NCBI RefSeq assembly: GCF_027359925.1
Contig: NZ_CP114767.1
Location: 744,001 to 808,000, forward strand
DNA length: 64,000 nucleotides
From: Hymenobacter canadensis
GTDB taxonomy: Bacteria > Bacteroidota > Bacteroidia > Cytophagales > Hymenobacteraceae
Direction of reading: 5' to 3'
The notes below the pieces were generated by a model. That model ran no database searches and was not told the DNA's origin. It saw only the letters and a program-made list of their open reading frames with translations. Below, piece by piece: positions 7,966-15,407 of this stretch; the first letter of the stretch is position 1, and the number at the start of each line of letters is the position of its first letter. A program made the translations under genes and the position numbers.

Positions 7966-8038
7966 GTAGAGCACATCACCCTCCCCAACGTCTTTCAAGC
8001 CTGCCTCCGCTTCCTGCGGAGGCAGGCTTTTTCTTTTT
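7920..8038 (+). promoter_or_regulatory. Tyr-responsive attenuator: alternative hairpins and terminator
   Basis: Element 1:2 is CGCTCC (7920-7925) with GGAGCG (7931-7936), starting at the last Tyr codon of the run. Antiterminator: 7931-7939 (GGAGCGGAG) with 8005-8013 (CTCCGCTTC), nine pairs including one G-U. Terminator: 14 bp perfect stem 7997-8010 with 8016-8029, followed by an 11-base T-rich tract (8028-8038), ending 20 nt before the phhA2 ATG. The antiterminator shares 7931-7936 with 1:2 and 8005-8010 with the terminator. A ribosome stalled on the Tyr run would cover the 1:2 left arm and favour the antiterminator. Confidence 0.7.
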
Positions 8039-8058
8039 CCACCTTTTCCTTTTTCGTT

Positions 8059-8817
8059 ATGCAGTCTGTTTCTGCCGCTCCCGTTGCTTCCGATGCCCTT
8101 CCGCTGCTCACCCAGGTCTATGCCGACTACACCGCCGCCGATCAGCACGTGTGGCAGCTGCTCTTTGACCGCCAGATGGCCCTGCTGCCCGGCCGCGCCG
8201 CCGAGGCGTTTCTGGAGGGTGTGCGCCGAGTGGGCTTCACCCGCGACGCCATCCCCGATTTCCGGGAGGTGAACCCCCGCCTGCAGGAGCTGACCAGCTG
8301 GGAGCTGGTGGTAGTGCCCGGCATCGTGGACGACGCCGTGTTCTTCCAACTGCTGGCCGACCGCAAATTTCCCGCTACCACCTGGCTGCGCACCCTCGAA
8401 CAGCTCGATTACCTCGAAGAGCCCGACATGTTCCACGACGTGTTCGGCCACGTGCCGCTGCTGACGGATGCCGGCTTCACCGACTTCCTGCAGAAACTGG
8501 GCGCGGCCGCCGTGCACCACGGGCAGCGTTGGCCCGGCACGCTGGAGCAGTTCACGCGCCTGTACTGGTTCACGGCCGAGTTTGGCCTGATTCAGCAGCC
8601 CGACGGCCTGCGCATCTACGGGGCCGGGCTGCTGTCGTCGCACGGGGAGGTGAAGTTCAGCCTCAGCGAAGCGCCCACCCGCCTGCCCTTCACCCTCGAC
8701 GGCGTGCTGGATACGCCCTTCGAGAAAGACAAATTCCAGGACCTCTACTTCGTGCTCACCGACATGCAGCAGCTCCCCGAAAGCCTGGCTCAGCTTCAGG
8801 CGCGTCTGCTGGAGTAG
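8059..8817 (+). CDS. phhA: Phenylalanine 4-monooxygenase
   Basis: 252 residues, bacterial short-type aromatic amino acid hydroxylase that converts Phe to Tyr with O2, Fe(II) and a pterin. All hallmark residues are present: EEPDMFHDVFGHVPLL (H126 and H131 as iron ligands), YWFTAEFGL (W170, and E174 as the third ligand), FPATTWLRT for substrate carboxylate binding, and GAGLLSSHGE. It is about 60% similar by eye to the degenerate copy at 3250-3984, and both have the same promoter-leader-terminator arrangement, so they are a duplicated cassette. No pterin carbinolamine dehydratase gene is nearby. Expression is probably limited by tyrosine attenuation. Confidence 0.96.
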   Translation: MQSVSAAPVASDALPLLTQVYADYTAADQHVWQLLFDRQMALLPGRAAEAFLEGVRRVGFTRDAIPDFREVNPRLQELTSWELVVVPGIVDDAVFFQLLADRKFPATTWLRTLEQLDYLEEPDMFHDVFGHVPLLTDAGFTDFLQKLGAAAVHHGQRWPGTLEQFTRLYWFTAEFGLIQQPDGLRIYGAGLLSSHGEVKFSLSEAPTRLPFTLDGVLDTPFEKDKFQDLYFVLTDMQQLPESLAQLQARLLE

Positions 8818-8850
8818 GTTTTGGGTGAGGAGGTGATGGACAATGTTAAA

Positions 8851-8992
8851 CGTCATGCAGAGGGGCAGACGAAGCATCTCGCGTGCGGACGTTGCTCCAT
8901 AACCCAGGGTTTAAACCCTGAGCTACGGAGCGGTTGAGGTTGCCAAATACTGCAGCCTCAGCACGCGAGATTCCTCGCAGGCTCGGAATGAC
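8851..8992. repeat. Palindromic repeat, family A copy 2 with insert
   Basis: Outer arms CGTCATGC...GAAGCATCTCGCGTGC and CAGCACGCGAGATTCCTCG...GGAATGAC are imperfect. The longer loop contains a perfect 16 bp palindrome, CAGGGTTTAAACCCTG, at 8905-8920. It lies between the convergent phhA2 and Mpo1-like genes. Confidence 0.7.
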
Positions 8993-9015
8993 GGGCTACT
9001 TTGTCCAACACCTCA

Positions 9016-9501
9016 TCAATACCGCCAGCCCAGCCGGCGGTAGATGAAATGCAGCAGCCACAACGGGCCGATGAGCAGAAACTGCAGGTCCTTGAGGAAG
9101 CTGGGCTTCTTGCCTTCCACCTTGTGGCCCCAGAACTGCCCAACCCAGGCCAGCACGAACACGATTAGGCACACAGCCCACAGCGGCAGAGCTGCCCCGG
9201 AATCCACCACGCGCAACCCCAGCGCCATAACCACCCACACTAGCACCATGCCCACCGCCAGCCGCCCCGAGAGGCGCACATAGTACGCCACGGCCAGCAC
9301 CATCACCACGGTAGCCCAGTTCAGCCACGGGCTGATATTCTGCACTGCCGCCGGTACCGGCACCGACCACAGCAGGCCCAGAATGGCGAACATTATCAGC
9401 GGGACGCACACCCAGTGCACCAGCTTGTTGGTGGGGTTCTGGTGGCTTTCGGCGTACTCGTTCAGCAGCCGCTGAACCGGAGAAACGAGGGCGGTAGACA
9501 T
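9016..9501 (-). CDS. Mpo1-like (DUF962) membrane protein
   Basis: 161 residues with four hydrophobic segments. Family features are the N-terminal YAESHQNPTNKLVHWVCVP with conserved His residues, and the C-terminal GHKVEGKKPSFLKDLQFLLIGPLWLLH. The yeast homolog Mpo1 is a 2-hydroxy-fatty-acid dioxygenase of alpha-oxidation; the conserved His residues at both ends suggest a similar Fe(II) site, but the bacterial substrate is unknown. A TACCTTTT box lies about 23 nt upstream on the minus strand (9524-9531). Confidence 0.88.
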   Translation of the reverse strand: MSTALVSPVQRLLNEYAESHQNPTNKLVHWVCVPLIMFAILGLLWSVPVPAAVQNISPWLNWATVVMVLAVAYYVRLSGRLAVGMVLVWVVMALGLRVVDSGAALPLWAVCLIVFVLAWVGQFWGHKVEGKKPSFLKDLQFLLIGPLWLLHFIYRRLGWRY

Positions 9502-9567
9502 GGTGCAGTGAGTTGGCGGGGGCTAAAAGGTAGCAGATTCCCGGCGGCCTGGAAAGCCCTGCCCAGC

Positions 9568-9724
9568 TGTAGAGACGCGACACTTCGCGTCTCGGCGCGT
9601 GCTGACGTTGTTCAGGCCATGCGGTGCCGGTTGTCTGGATAATACACGTCGGCGCGTGCTGGCGTTATGCCGGTGGCGTGGTTCCAGTTGTTCTGGCGAA
9701 AGACGCGAAGTGTCGCGTCTCTAC
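9568..9724. repeat. Palindromic repeat, family B copy 3
   Basis: Left arm GTAGAGACGCGACACTTCGC and right arm GCGAAGTGTCGCGTCTCTAC flank an ~100 bp loop. The loop contains GCGTGCTGACGTTG, the core of family A elements, so this copy appears chimeric. Confidence 0.75.
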
Positions 9725-9742
9725 AGCCGTTCAAGCTGAAAC

Positions 9743-9775
9743 AAAAAAAGGCTGCCCAAGCGGGCAGCCTTTTTT
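9743..9775 (-). terminator. Terminator after dienelactone hydrolase gene
   Basis: Stem AAGGCTGCCC/GGGCAGCCTT with A and T runs on both sides. It works for the minus-strand gene ending at 9848. Confidence 0.85.
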
Positions 9776-9847
9776 ACGCATTGCTGGAAAACCACCGGCT
9801 GTCGGAACGCATCCGTGCAATCCGATGAATCCGGCTAAATCCGTGAT

Positions 9848-10711
9848 TTATTTCAGCTTCAGGCTCTTCTTGAGGTAGGCAACTGAGGCGGCGTGGGCGT
9901 CGGTGGCCATGTCCTTGCTGTACTTGGGGTTGGAGGGGTTGGCGAAGGCGTGGTCGGCGTCGTAGGTTTTCACCATGAGGCCTTTTTTGGCGGTGGCCAT
10001 GTCCTTGCTGAACTGGTCCACTACCTCCTGGTTGATCCACTTATCCTGCTTGGCGAAGACGAACAGCACGTCGGTATTCAGCGTCTTGAGCTTGGCTACG
10101 TCCTTCTCGGGCATACCGTAGTAGGCCACGCAGGCTTTGGCTTTGGAGCCGGCCAACAGGGCCGTCTGGATGCTCCAGCCGCCGCCGAAGCACCAGCCAA
10201 TGCTGCTAATTTGGGCTTTGGGGCCGGCGTAAGTAAGGGCGCCGTTGATGATGGCTTGGGCACGCTCGGTTTTCACGCCCTGCATCAGCTTGCCAGCCAT
10301 GTCGGCGTCGGTGGCTACCTGGCCGTCGTAGAGGTCGAGGGCAATGACGTTGACGCCGGGCAGTTCCTCGGCGAAGCGGCCGGCTTCCTGCTTGATATAA
10401 TCATTCAGGCCCCACCACTCGTGAATCACGAAGAGGTACTTGTCCGACTTGGTCTTGCTCTTGATTTCAAAGGCTTTGCCCATCTGGCCATCGGCCGTCT
10501 TGAACTCAATCATGCTGCCTTCGCCAGCGTAGGTGAAGGGTAGCGGGGCATCGTGGCCGCCGGAGAAGTCCTCGTTGGAGGCCAGCATAGCGAATACCTC
10601 AGTAGCGGCTTGGCCGGCGGCGGACTTGGTGCAGCAGCTCATCGTCGATTGGGCTGAGGCCACCGATACTACGCTTAGCAGCGCGGCGCAAAGGGTCCAG
10701 AGTTTTTTCAT
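9848..10711 (-). CDS. Exported dienelactone hydrolase family protein
   Basis: 287 residues with a signal peptide (MKKLWTLCAALLSVVSVASAQ). The alpha/beta-hydrolase core has the dienelactone hydrolase residues: Glu in LFVIHEWWGLN, Cys nucleophile in IGWCFGGGW, Asp in FAKQDKWIN, and His in DADHAFANPSN. The periplasmic location and an N-terminal Cys-rich start (STMSCC) suggest broad ester or lactone hydrolysis rather than chlorocatechol degradation, for which no pathway genes are present. It is monocistronic, with a terminator on each side. Confidence 0.93.
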   Translation of the reverse strand: MKKLWTLCAALLSVVSVASAQSTMSCCTKSAAGQAATEVFAMLASNEDFSGGHDAPLPFTYAGEGSMIEFKTADGQMGKAFEIKSKTKSDKYLFVIHEWWGLNDYIKQEAGRFAEELPGVNVIALDLYDGQVATDADMAGKLMQGVKTERAQAIINGALTYAGPKAQISSIGWCFGGGWSIQTALLAGSKAKACVAYYGMPEKDVAKLKTLNTDVLFVFAKQDKWINQEVVDQFSKDMATAKKGLMVKTYDADHAFANPSNPKYSKDMATDAHAASVAYLKKSLKLK

Positions 10712-10741
10712 GGAAACAGGAGGTGAAGATGGAGAGAGAAA

Positions 10742-10793
10742 AAAAGCATCCCGGGGCTATTCGTGTAAGTACACGAGTTGCTCCGGGATGCTT
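10742..10793 (-). terminator. Terminator after AarF-like kinase gene
   Basis: Inverted repeat AAGCATCCCGG/CCGGGATGCTT with a T run on the minus strand. It follows the AarF/UbiB gene that ends at 10831. Confidence 0.75.
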
Positions 10794-10830
10794 AAACTAG
10801 AGTTTGCCGGTTTAGTTTGGAAACCCTCGA

Positions 10831-12147
10831 TTATTCGGCAGGATTGGTGCGGATGGAGGCGCGCAGCTCCGTGAGCAGGGCGTAGAGGCCCACGTAGGTG
10901 CGGTTGAGGTAGATGAAGTGCTCGGAGCCGCGGGGCTCGCGCTGCTGGCGTAACTCCGGCTCCTGCATCAGGTCGTCGCCGAGGGCATAGAGACTCTGCA
11001 TGTAGGCTGGGTCGCCGAAATCGAAGGTGGGCTGGCGGAAGGGGCGGCCCACCAGCTCCAGGGAGGCGCGCATGGTGCGCACGTAGAATTCGCGGCGGGC
11101 GGCCGGGTCATCGGGGCGGAGCACGCCGCCTTCTTCTAGCAGCGCCGCCAACTGGGCGGGGTCGGCGAGGGTTTCGGGTGTGAGCAGGGCCGTAAACAGG
11201 CGGTGCACGTCGGCCGGAATTTCCTTTACGCAGCCAAAATCCAGCACGCCTACGGTGCCGCCGTCGGTGGTGGTGAGCAGGAAGTTGCCGGGGTGCGGAT
11301 CGGCATGCACCTGGCGCAGCTCATTCAGCTGGAACATGTAAAAGTCCCAGAGGGCCTGGCCGAGCTGGTTGCGCACTTCCTGGCTGGGGTTGGTTTCAAG
11401 GAACTCCTTCATGTGCTGGCCGGGCAGCCAGTCCATGGTCAGGATGCGGGCGGCCGACAGCTCGGGGTAATACTGGGCAAATTGCAGGTGCGCCAGACCG
11501 GCCGAGGCGGCGGCAATCTGCTGGCCACGGCGCAGCTCCAGGGCGTAGTCTGTTTCTTCGAGCAGGCGGGTTTCCACTTCCTGCATGTAGGGGCGCACGG
11601 TGGCTTCATCAAGGCCCAGCACGCGCAGGGCAATGGGTTTCACCAGCCGGATATCGGAGCGGATGCTGTCGGCCACGCCAGGGTACTGCACCTTCACGGC
11701 CAGCTCCCGGCCGTCTTTGCGGGCAAAATGCACCTGCCCGATGCTGGCCGCCTGTCGGGCTTCGATATCAAACTCGTCGAACACCTCAAATGGCGACCGG
11801 CCAAACGCCTCCCGAAACGTTTTCACCACCAGCGGACCAGAAAGCGGCGGAGTTTGGTACTGAGCTTGGGCAAACTGGTCGGCGTAGGCGGTGGGCAGCA
11901 GGTTCTTTTCCATGGCCAGCATCTGGGCCACTTTCAGCACCGAGCCTTTCATTTCGCTGAGCGTGCCGTACAGCTCGGCCGCGTTGGCCGCGTGCAGGTC
12001 GGCGGTGGGGCTATCGGCTCCCACGGCCCGCTTGGCGTAGTGCTTCACGTAGTTGGCCCCCACGTTGAGGCCGGTTTTGGCGAAACGCGCCGCCCGGGCC
12101 ACTTTGGTGGTGGGCAGGGAGGTAAGCGACTTGGGGGTATCGTCCAT
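10831..12147 (-). CDS. AarF/UbiB (ABC1) atypical kinase
   Basis: 438 residues from ATG 12145-12147. An in-frame start further upstream would run into the palindrome 12172-12292 and is not used. The family hallmarks are present: KxGQ-like segment in TLSEMKGSVLKVAQMLA, Ala-rich loop QAASIGQVHFA, ion-pair Lys in LAVKVQYPG, EETDYALELR, catalytic HADPHPGNFLL and DFG in VGVLDFGCVKE. Members bind ATP and act in quinone biosynthesis or lipid homeostasis. The neighbouring TetR-like gene upstream is on the same strand, separated only by a palindrome. Confidence 0.93.
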   Translation of the reverse strand: MDDTPKSLTSLPTTKVARAARFAKTGLNVGANYVKHYAKRAVGADSPTADLHAANAAELYGTLSEMKGSVLKVAQMLAMEKNLLPTAYADQFAQAQYQTPPLSGPLVVKTFREAFGRSPFEVFDEFDIEARQAASIGQVHFARKDGRELAVKVQYPGVADSIRSDIRLVKPIALRVLGLDEATVRPYMQEVETRLLEETDYALELRRGQQIAAASAGLAHLQFAQYYPELSAARILTMDWLPGQHMKEFLETNPSQEVRNQLGQALWDFYMFQLNELRQVHADPHPGNFLLTTTDGGTVGVLDFGCVKEIPADVHRLFTALLTPETLADPAQLAALLEEGGVLRPDDPAARREFYVRTMRASLELVGRPFRQPTFDFGDPAYMQSLYALGDDLMQEPELRQQREPRGSEHFIYLNRTYVGLYALLTELRASIRTNPAE

Positions 12148-12171
12148 GAGGAAAATGTCAAAGGATAAAAC

Positions 12172-12292
12172 CGTCATTCCGAGCAAAGGCGGAGCCGCAG
12201 CCGAGGAATCTCGCGTGCTGACGTTGTAATGCCGTTGATTACTACGCTAGCGAGATTCCTCGGCTACGGCTCCGCCTTCGCTCGGAATGACG
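12172..12292. repeat. Palindromic repeat, family A copy 3
   Basis: Arms CGTCATTCCGAGC...GGCGGAGCCG...GAGGAATCTCGC and their complement flank a ~30 nt loop that includes GCGTGCTGACGTTG. It lies between two co-directional minus-strand genes. Confidence 0.88.
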
Positions 12293-12299
12293 TTCTGAC

Positions 12300-12968
12300 T
12301 TACCGGCGCACCAGGAAACGCACGAAATCGGTGGCGGAATCTAGGGTGTTGCGACCCACCAGGTCGAAGCTCAGCGTGACGCCTTTCTCGATGGCGGCGT
12401 CGGTGCGCTCGAAGTTTACGCTGTCGTCTTTGGCGAAAAAGCCGAGCACGAATAGCTGCTGCTGCCAGAAGAAGCGGGGGTAGCCGTGCTGCACCAGGTG
12501 GCGGCTGGCCACTTCCTCGGTGCGACGACCCTCGCGCAGCAAATCTTCCACGAAGGCCTCAAAATCCTGCCGGAAATCGTCCAGCACGCGGGGCGTGAGG
12601 CCGGGCATTTTGGAGAGCGAGCGGCGCAGGCTTTGCAGGGCGTAGCTGCGGTTGTGCTTGAGAATCTCGATCAGTGTGTAGTAAAAGCCCAGCAGCTTTT
12701 CGCGGGCGCCGTACTGCTCCCATACCGGCTCGCGGGCGGCCGTGGCGCGGGCCTCGCGGCCAAAGTCGGCCCAGATTTCCCGGTCGATGGCATCGAAATT
12801 AGGGTAGCTGGCGTAGAATTCCTGCTCGGGCAGCCCTAGTTTTTGGGTCAGCTTGAACACCGAAATCGGCGGCTTGCCTTTGCGCAGCACGTAGTCGAGG
12901 TAGGCTTGCTTGATCCGTTCTTTGGGCGAGAAAGCCGCTTCAGGAGCGGGCGTGGGTTGCTGTTTCAT
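12300..12968 (-). CDS. TetR-like transcriptional regulator
   Basis: 222 residues. The N-terminal HTH region is PKERIKQAYLDYVLRKG, then PPISVFKLTQKLGLPEQEFYASYPNFDAIDREIW, with an all-helical C-terminal ligand domain of the kind paired with AarF kinases in Bacteroidota. The HTH is weaker than in classic TetR proteins, so the assignment is at family level. It probably regulates the AarF gene just downstream or its own promoter, by analogy with the neighbourhood. Confidence 0.78.
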   Translation of the reverse strand: MKQQPTPAPEAAFSPKERIKQAYLDYVLRKGKPPISVFKLTQKLGLPEQEFYASYPNFDAIDREIWADFGREARATAAREPVWEQYGAREKLLGFYYTLIEILKHNRSYALQSLRRSLSKMPGLTPRVLDDFRQDFEAFVEDLLREGRRTEEVASRHLVQHGYPRFFWQQQLFVLGFFAKDDSVNFERTDAAIEKGVTLSFDLVGRNTLDSATDFVRFLVRR

Positions 12969-13025
12969 AGTAGCGGTATAACCGCGTCAGCGGCTGAAAG
13001 TTGTGAGAAACCCGACTGGATTTGG

Positions 13026-14333
13026 CTAGGCGTGTAGGTCGCGGGAGGCGCGGTAGGCGGCCAGGGCCCGGTCGCGGGTGGCGGGGTGCTCCACCATGGG
13101 TTTGGGGTAGCGCGGCGTGCCGAACTCGGGCACCCACTGCTTCACGTAGGCGTGCTGCTTATCGAACTTGGCCAGCTGCGAATCGGGACTAAAGATGCGG
13201 AACCAAGGCTGCGAATCGGCGCCGGTGCCGGCCACCCACTGCCAGTTGCCCACGTTGGAGGCCATTTCGTAGTCGAGCAGCTTCTCGGCAAAGTAGGCCT
13301 CGCCCCATTTCCAGTCGATGAGCAGGTTTTTGATGAGGAAGCTGGCCGTAGCCATCCGCACACGGTTGTGCATGAAGCCGGTGGCGTTGAGCTGGCGCAT
13401 GCCCGCGTCAATGAGCGGGTAGCCGGTGCGGCCCTCGCACCAGGCCCGGAACTCGTCCTCGTTGTTGCGCCACTTGATGTCGCGCAGCTTAGGGTCGTAG
13501 CTTTCGTGGGCGGTGTGGGGGAAGTGCCAGAGCAGCTGCATGAAGAAGTCGCGCCAGATTAGCTCACTCAGCCAGATTTCGGCCTTGGCCTCCAACGCCC
13601 GCTGCACCAGGTGGCGGATGCTCACGGTGCCGAAGCGCAGATGCAGGCCCATCCGGCTGGTGGAGTCGCGAGCGGGCAGGTCGCGGGTGTCGGCGTATTG
13701 CTCTAGGGTGCGGGAAGCCAGCCGTCGGCCCGGAATGTGCTCGGGACTGCGCTCAAAGCCCATATCGGCCAGGGTGGGGCGGGCGCCGGCCGGCACGCGG
13801 GCCAGCTTATCGAGGTGGTCGGCGGAAGGGTGGGGGCGGTAGTCGGCCTCGGTGAGACGGGCCAGCCAGGAGCGCTTGTAGGGGCCGTAAATCTTGTAGG
13901 GCTGGCCGGTTTTGGTCTGCACCTCGTCCTTCTCGAAGATGACCTGATCCTTGTATGTATGCAGCGGAATCTGGTGCTTGGCCAGCAGTTCGGTTACGGC
14001 CTGGTCGCGGGTGGCGGCGTAGGGCTCGTAGTCGTGGTTGGTGTGCACGGCGGCCACGTCCAGCTCCTTGAGCAGCGCGGCAAATACCTTTTCCGGCTTG
14101 CCGTAGCGCACCAGCATGGTGCCACCGGCCGCCTCTGCCTCTTTCGTCAGGCGCTGCACCTCATCGTAAATGAACATGACGCGGGCATCCTGGCGGTTGT
14201 CCAGCTTATCGAGGATTTCGGGGTCAAAGATGAACAGCGGCACCACCGGCTGCTCGCCCTGCAACGCGGCGGCCAGCCCGGCATTATCCTGGAAGCGTAA
14301 GTCGCGCCGGTGCCAGAACAGGGATACTTTCAT
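13026..14333 (-). CDS. phrB: Deoxyribodipyrimidine photolyase
   Basis: 435 residues, full length for class I CPD photolyase. It starts MKVSLFWHRRDLRFQDNAGL (antenna-binding Rossmann domain). The FAD-binding helical domain includes TGYPLIDAGMRQL, GFMHNRVRM, ASFLIKNLLIDWKWGE, DYEMASNVGNWQW and GTGADSQPWFRIF. It repairs UV-induced cyclobutane dimers using blue light, and is commonly maintained in pigmented, irradiation-exposed Hymenobacter. The SDR gene upstream is on the same strand, separated by a palindrome. Confidence 0.95.
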   Translation of the reverse strand: MKVSLFWHRRDLRFQDNAGLAAALQGEQPVVPLFIFDPEILDKLDNRQDARVMFIYDEVQRLTKEAEAAGGTMLVRYGKPEKVFAALLKELDVAAVHTNHDYEPYAATRDQAVTELLAKHQIPLHTYKDQVIFEKDEVQTKTGQPYKIYGPYKRSWLARLTEADYRPHPSADHLDKLARVPAGARPTLADMGFERSPEHIPGRRLASRTLEQYADTRDLPARDSTSRMGLHLRFGTVSIRHLVQRALEAKAEIWLSELIWRDFFMQLLWHFPHTAHESYDPKLRDIKWRNNEDEFRAWCEGRTGYPLIDAGMRQLNATGFMHNRVRMATASFLIKNLLIDWKWGEAYFAEKLLDYEMASNVGNWQWVAGTGADSQPWFRIFSPDSQLAKFDKQHAYVKQWVPEFGTPRYPKPMVEHPATRDRALAAYRASRDLHA

Positions 14334-14361
14334 AATAGAGAAGTGGGAGAGAATGATACTA

Positions 14362-14453
14362 CCCTGTCATCCTGAGCGGAGCGAAGGACCTTATCACGTC
14401 GGAGAAAACAGTTCTAACGTGATAAGATCCTTCGCTCCGCTCAGGATGACAGG
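14362..14453. repeat. Palindromic repeat, family A copy 4
   Basis: Arms CCTGTCATCCTGAGCGGAGC...CCTTATCACGT and their complement are almost perfect. The arm text differs from copy 1 (CCTGAGCGGAGCGAAGGA in place of GCTGAGCTTGTCGAAGCA), but the two arms match each other. Confidence 0.9.
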
Positions 14454-14460
14454 CGATTCG

Positions 14461-15174
14461 CTACTTCAGTCGGCCCATACCGCCATCCACGGGCATTACT
14501 TGGCCGGTGATGAAGGAGCCGTGGTCGGAGAGGAGGAAAGACGCCATGTAGGCCAGATCCTCGGGCTCGCCGATGCGCTGGAGTGGGTGGCGCTTGGCGC
14601 CGGCTTCCAGCTTTTCAGGCGTGCTAAGCAAAGCGGCGGCCAACGGCGTGTTGGTGAGCGACGGGGCCACGGCATTCACCCGGACGCCGCTGGCGGCGTA
14701 CTCGGCGGCCAAAGCGCGGGTTAGGCCTTCCACGGCCGCTTTGGCGGTGGCAATGCTGGCGTGAAACGCCATGCCCGTATCGGCAGCCACGGTGCTGAAC
14801 AGCACTACCGATGCGCCGTTGGCCTTTTTGAGCCGCTTCATGCTGGCCTGCAGCACCTGCACCGCGCCCATCACGTTCAGCTCGAAATCAGCCCGGAAAT
14901 CGTCGGCAGGAATCCGTTCGAATGGGCGCAGCTTGATGCTGCCAGGGCAGTACACCACGCCGTGCAGCACCTCCGGCAGGCCATCCAGGGCCGTGCCAAA
15001 AGGCTGGGTCACGTCGAGGGGCAGAAAGGTAGTGCCCAACTCAGCCAGCTCGGCCGACTCGTGGCGGGAGGCCGTGAACAGGTGGGCCTTGAGCTTGTGC
15101 AGAAGTCGGGCCGTAGCCAGGCCAATGCCCGAGGAGGCACCTACGATGAGGATGTTTTTGTCGGCAAATTCCAT
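14461..15174 (-). CDS. SDR-fold oxidoreductase lacking the catalytic Tyr
   Basis: 237 residues, short-chain dehydrogenase fold. The cofactor motif is GASSGIG near residue 12, helix-4 Asn is in ELNVMGAVQ, and Ser is in VLFSTVAAD. At the YxxxK position it reads ASIATAK: Lys is present but Tyr is Ile. The NAG motif is also changed (CPG). Similar SDRs with this substitution exist in Bacteroidota, to my knowledge. Its location just upstream of the photolyase on the same strand suggests a linked stress role, but substrate and activity are unknown. Confidence 0.87.
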   Translation of the reverse strand: MEFADKNILIVGASSGIGLATARLLHKLKAHLFTASRHESAELAELGTTFLPLDVTQPFGTALDGLPEVLHGVVYCPGSIKLRPFERIPADDFRADFELNVMGAVQVLQASMKRLKKANGASVVLFSTVAADTGMAFHASIATAKAAVEGLTRALAAEYAASGVRVNAVAPSLTNTPLAAALLSTPEKLEAGAKRHPLQRIGEPEDLAYMASFLLSDHGSFITGQVMPVDGGMGRLK

Positions 15175-15407
15175 GAGTGCGAAGTCAGAAGTAGGGAGGT
15201 GGGTTCAGAACTGAACCGTCCCGGGAAAGTTTGCCGCCTGGTAGGATAAAGTAGCAGGATTTATGGTGTCATAATTTTGCGGCTGTAATCTGGCTGAAGC
15301 AGGATCTGAAAATAAAAAAAGAAATAATTGGATGATATTTTATAACTGTTTTTATAATAAGTATTACATTTAAATGTCGATTTCACAGATATTCTTACGC
15401 TACCCCG

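Noticed and set aside
12148..12186. Upstream start of the AarF-like kinase (MLGMTVLSF...)
   Set aside because: It reads into the palindromic repeat and adds residues not seen in the family; the ATG at 12147 is preferred.
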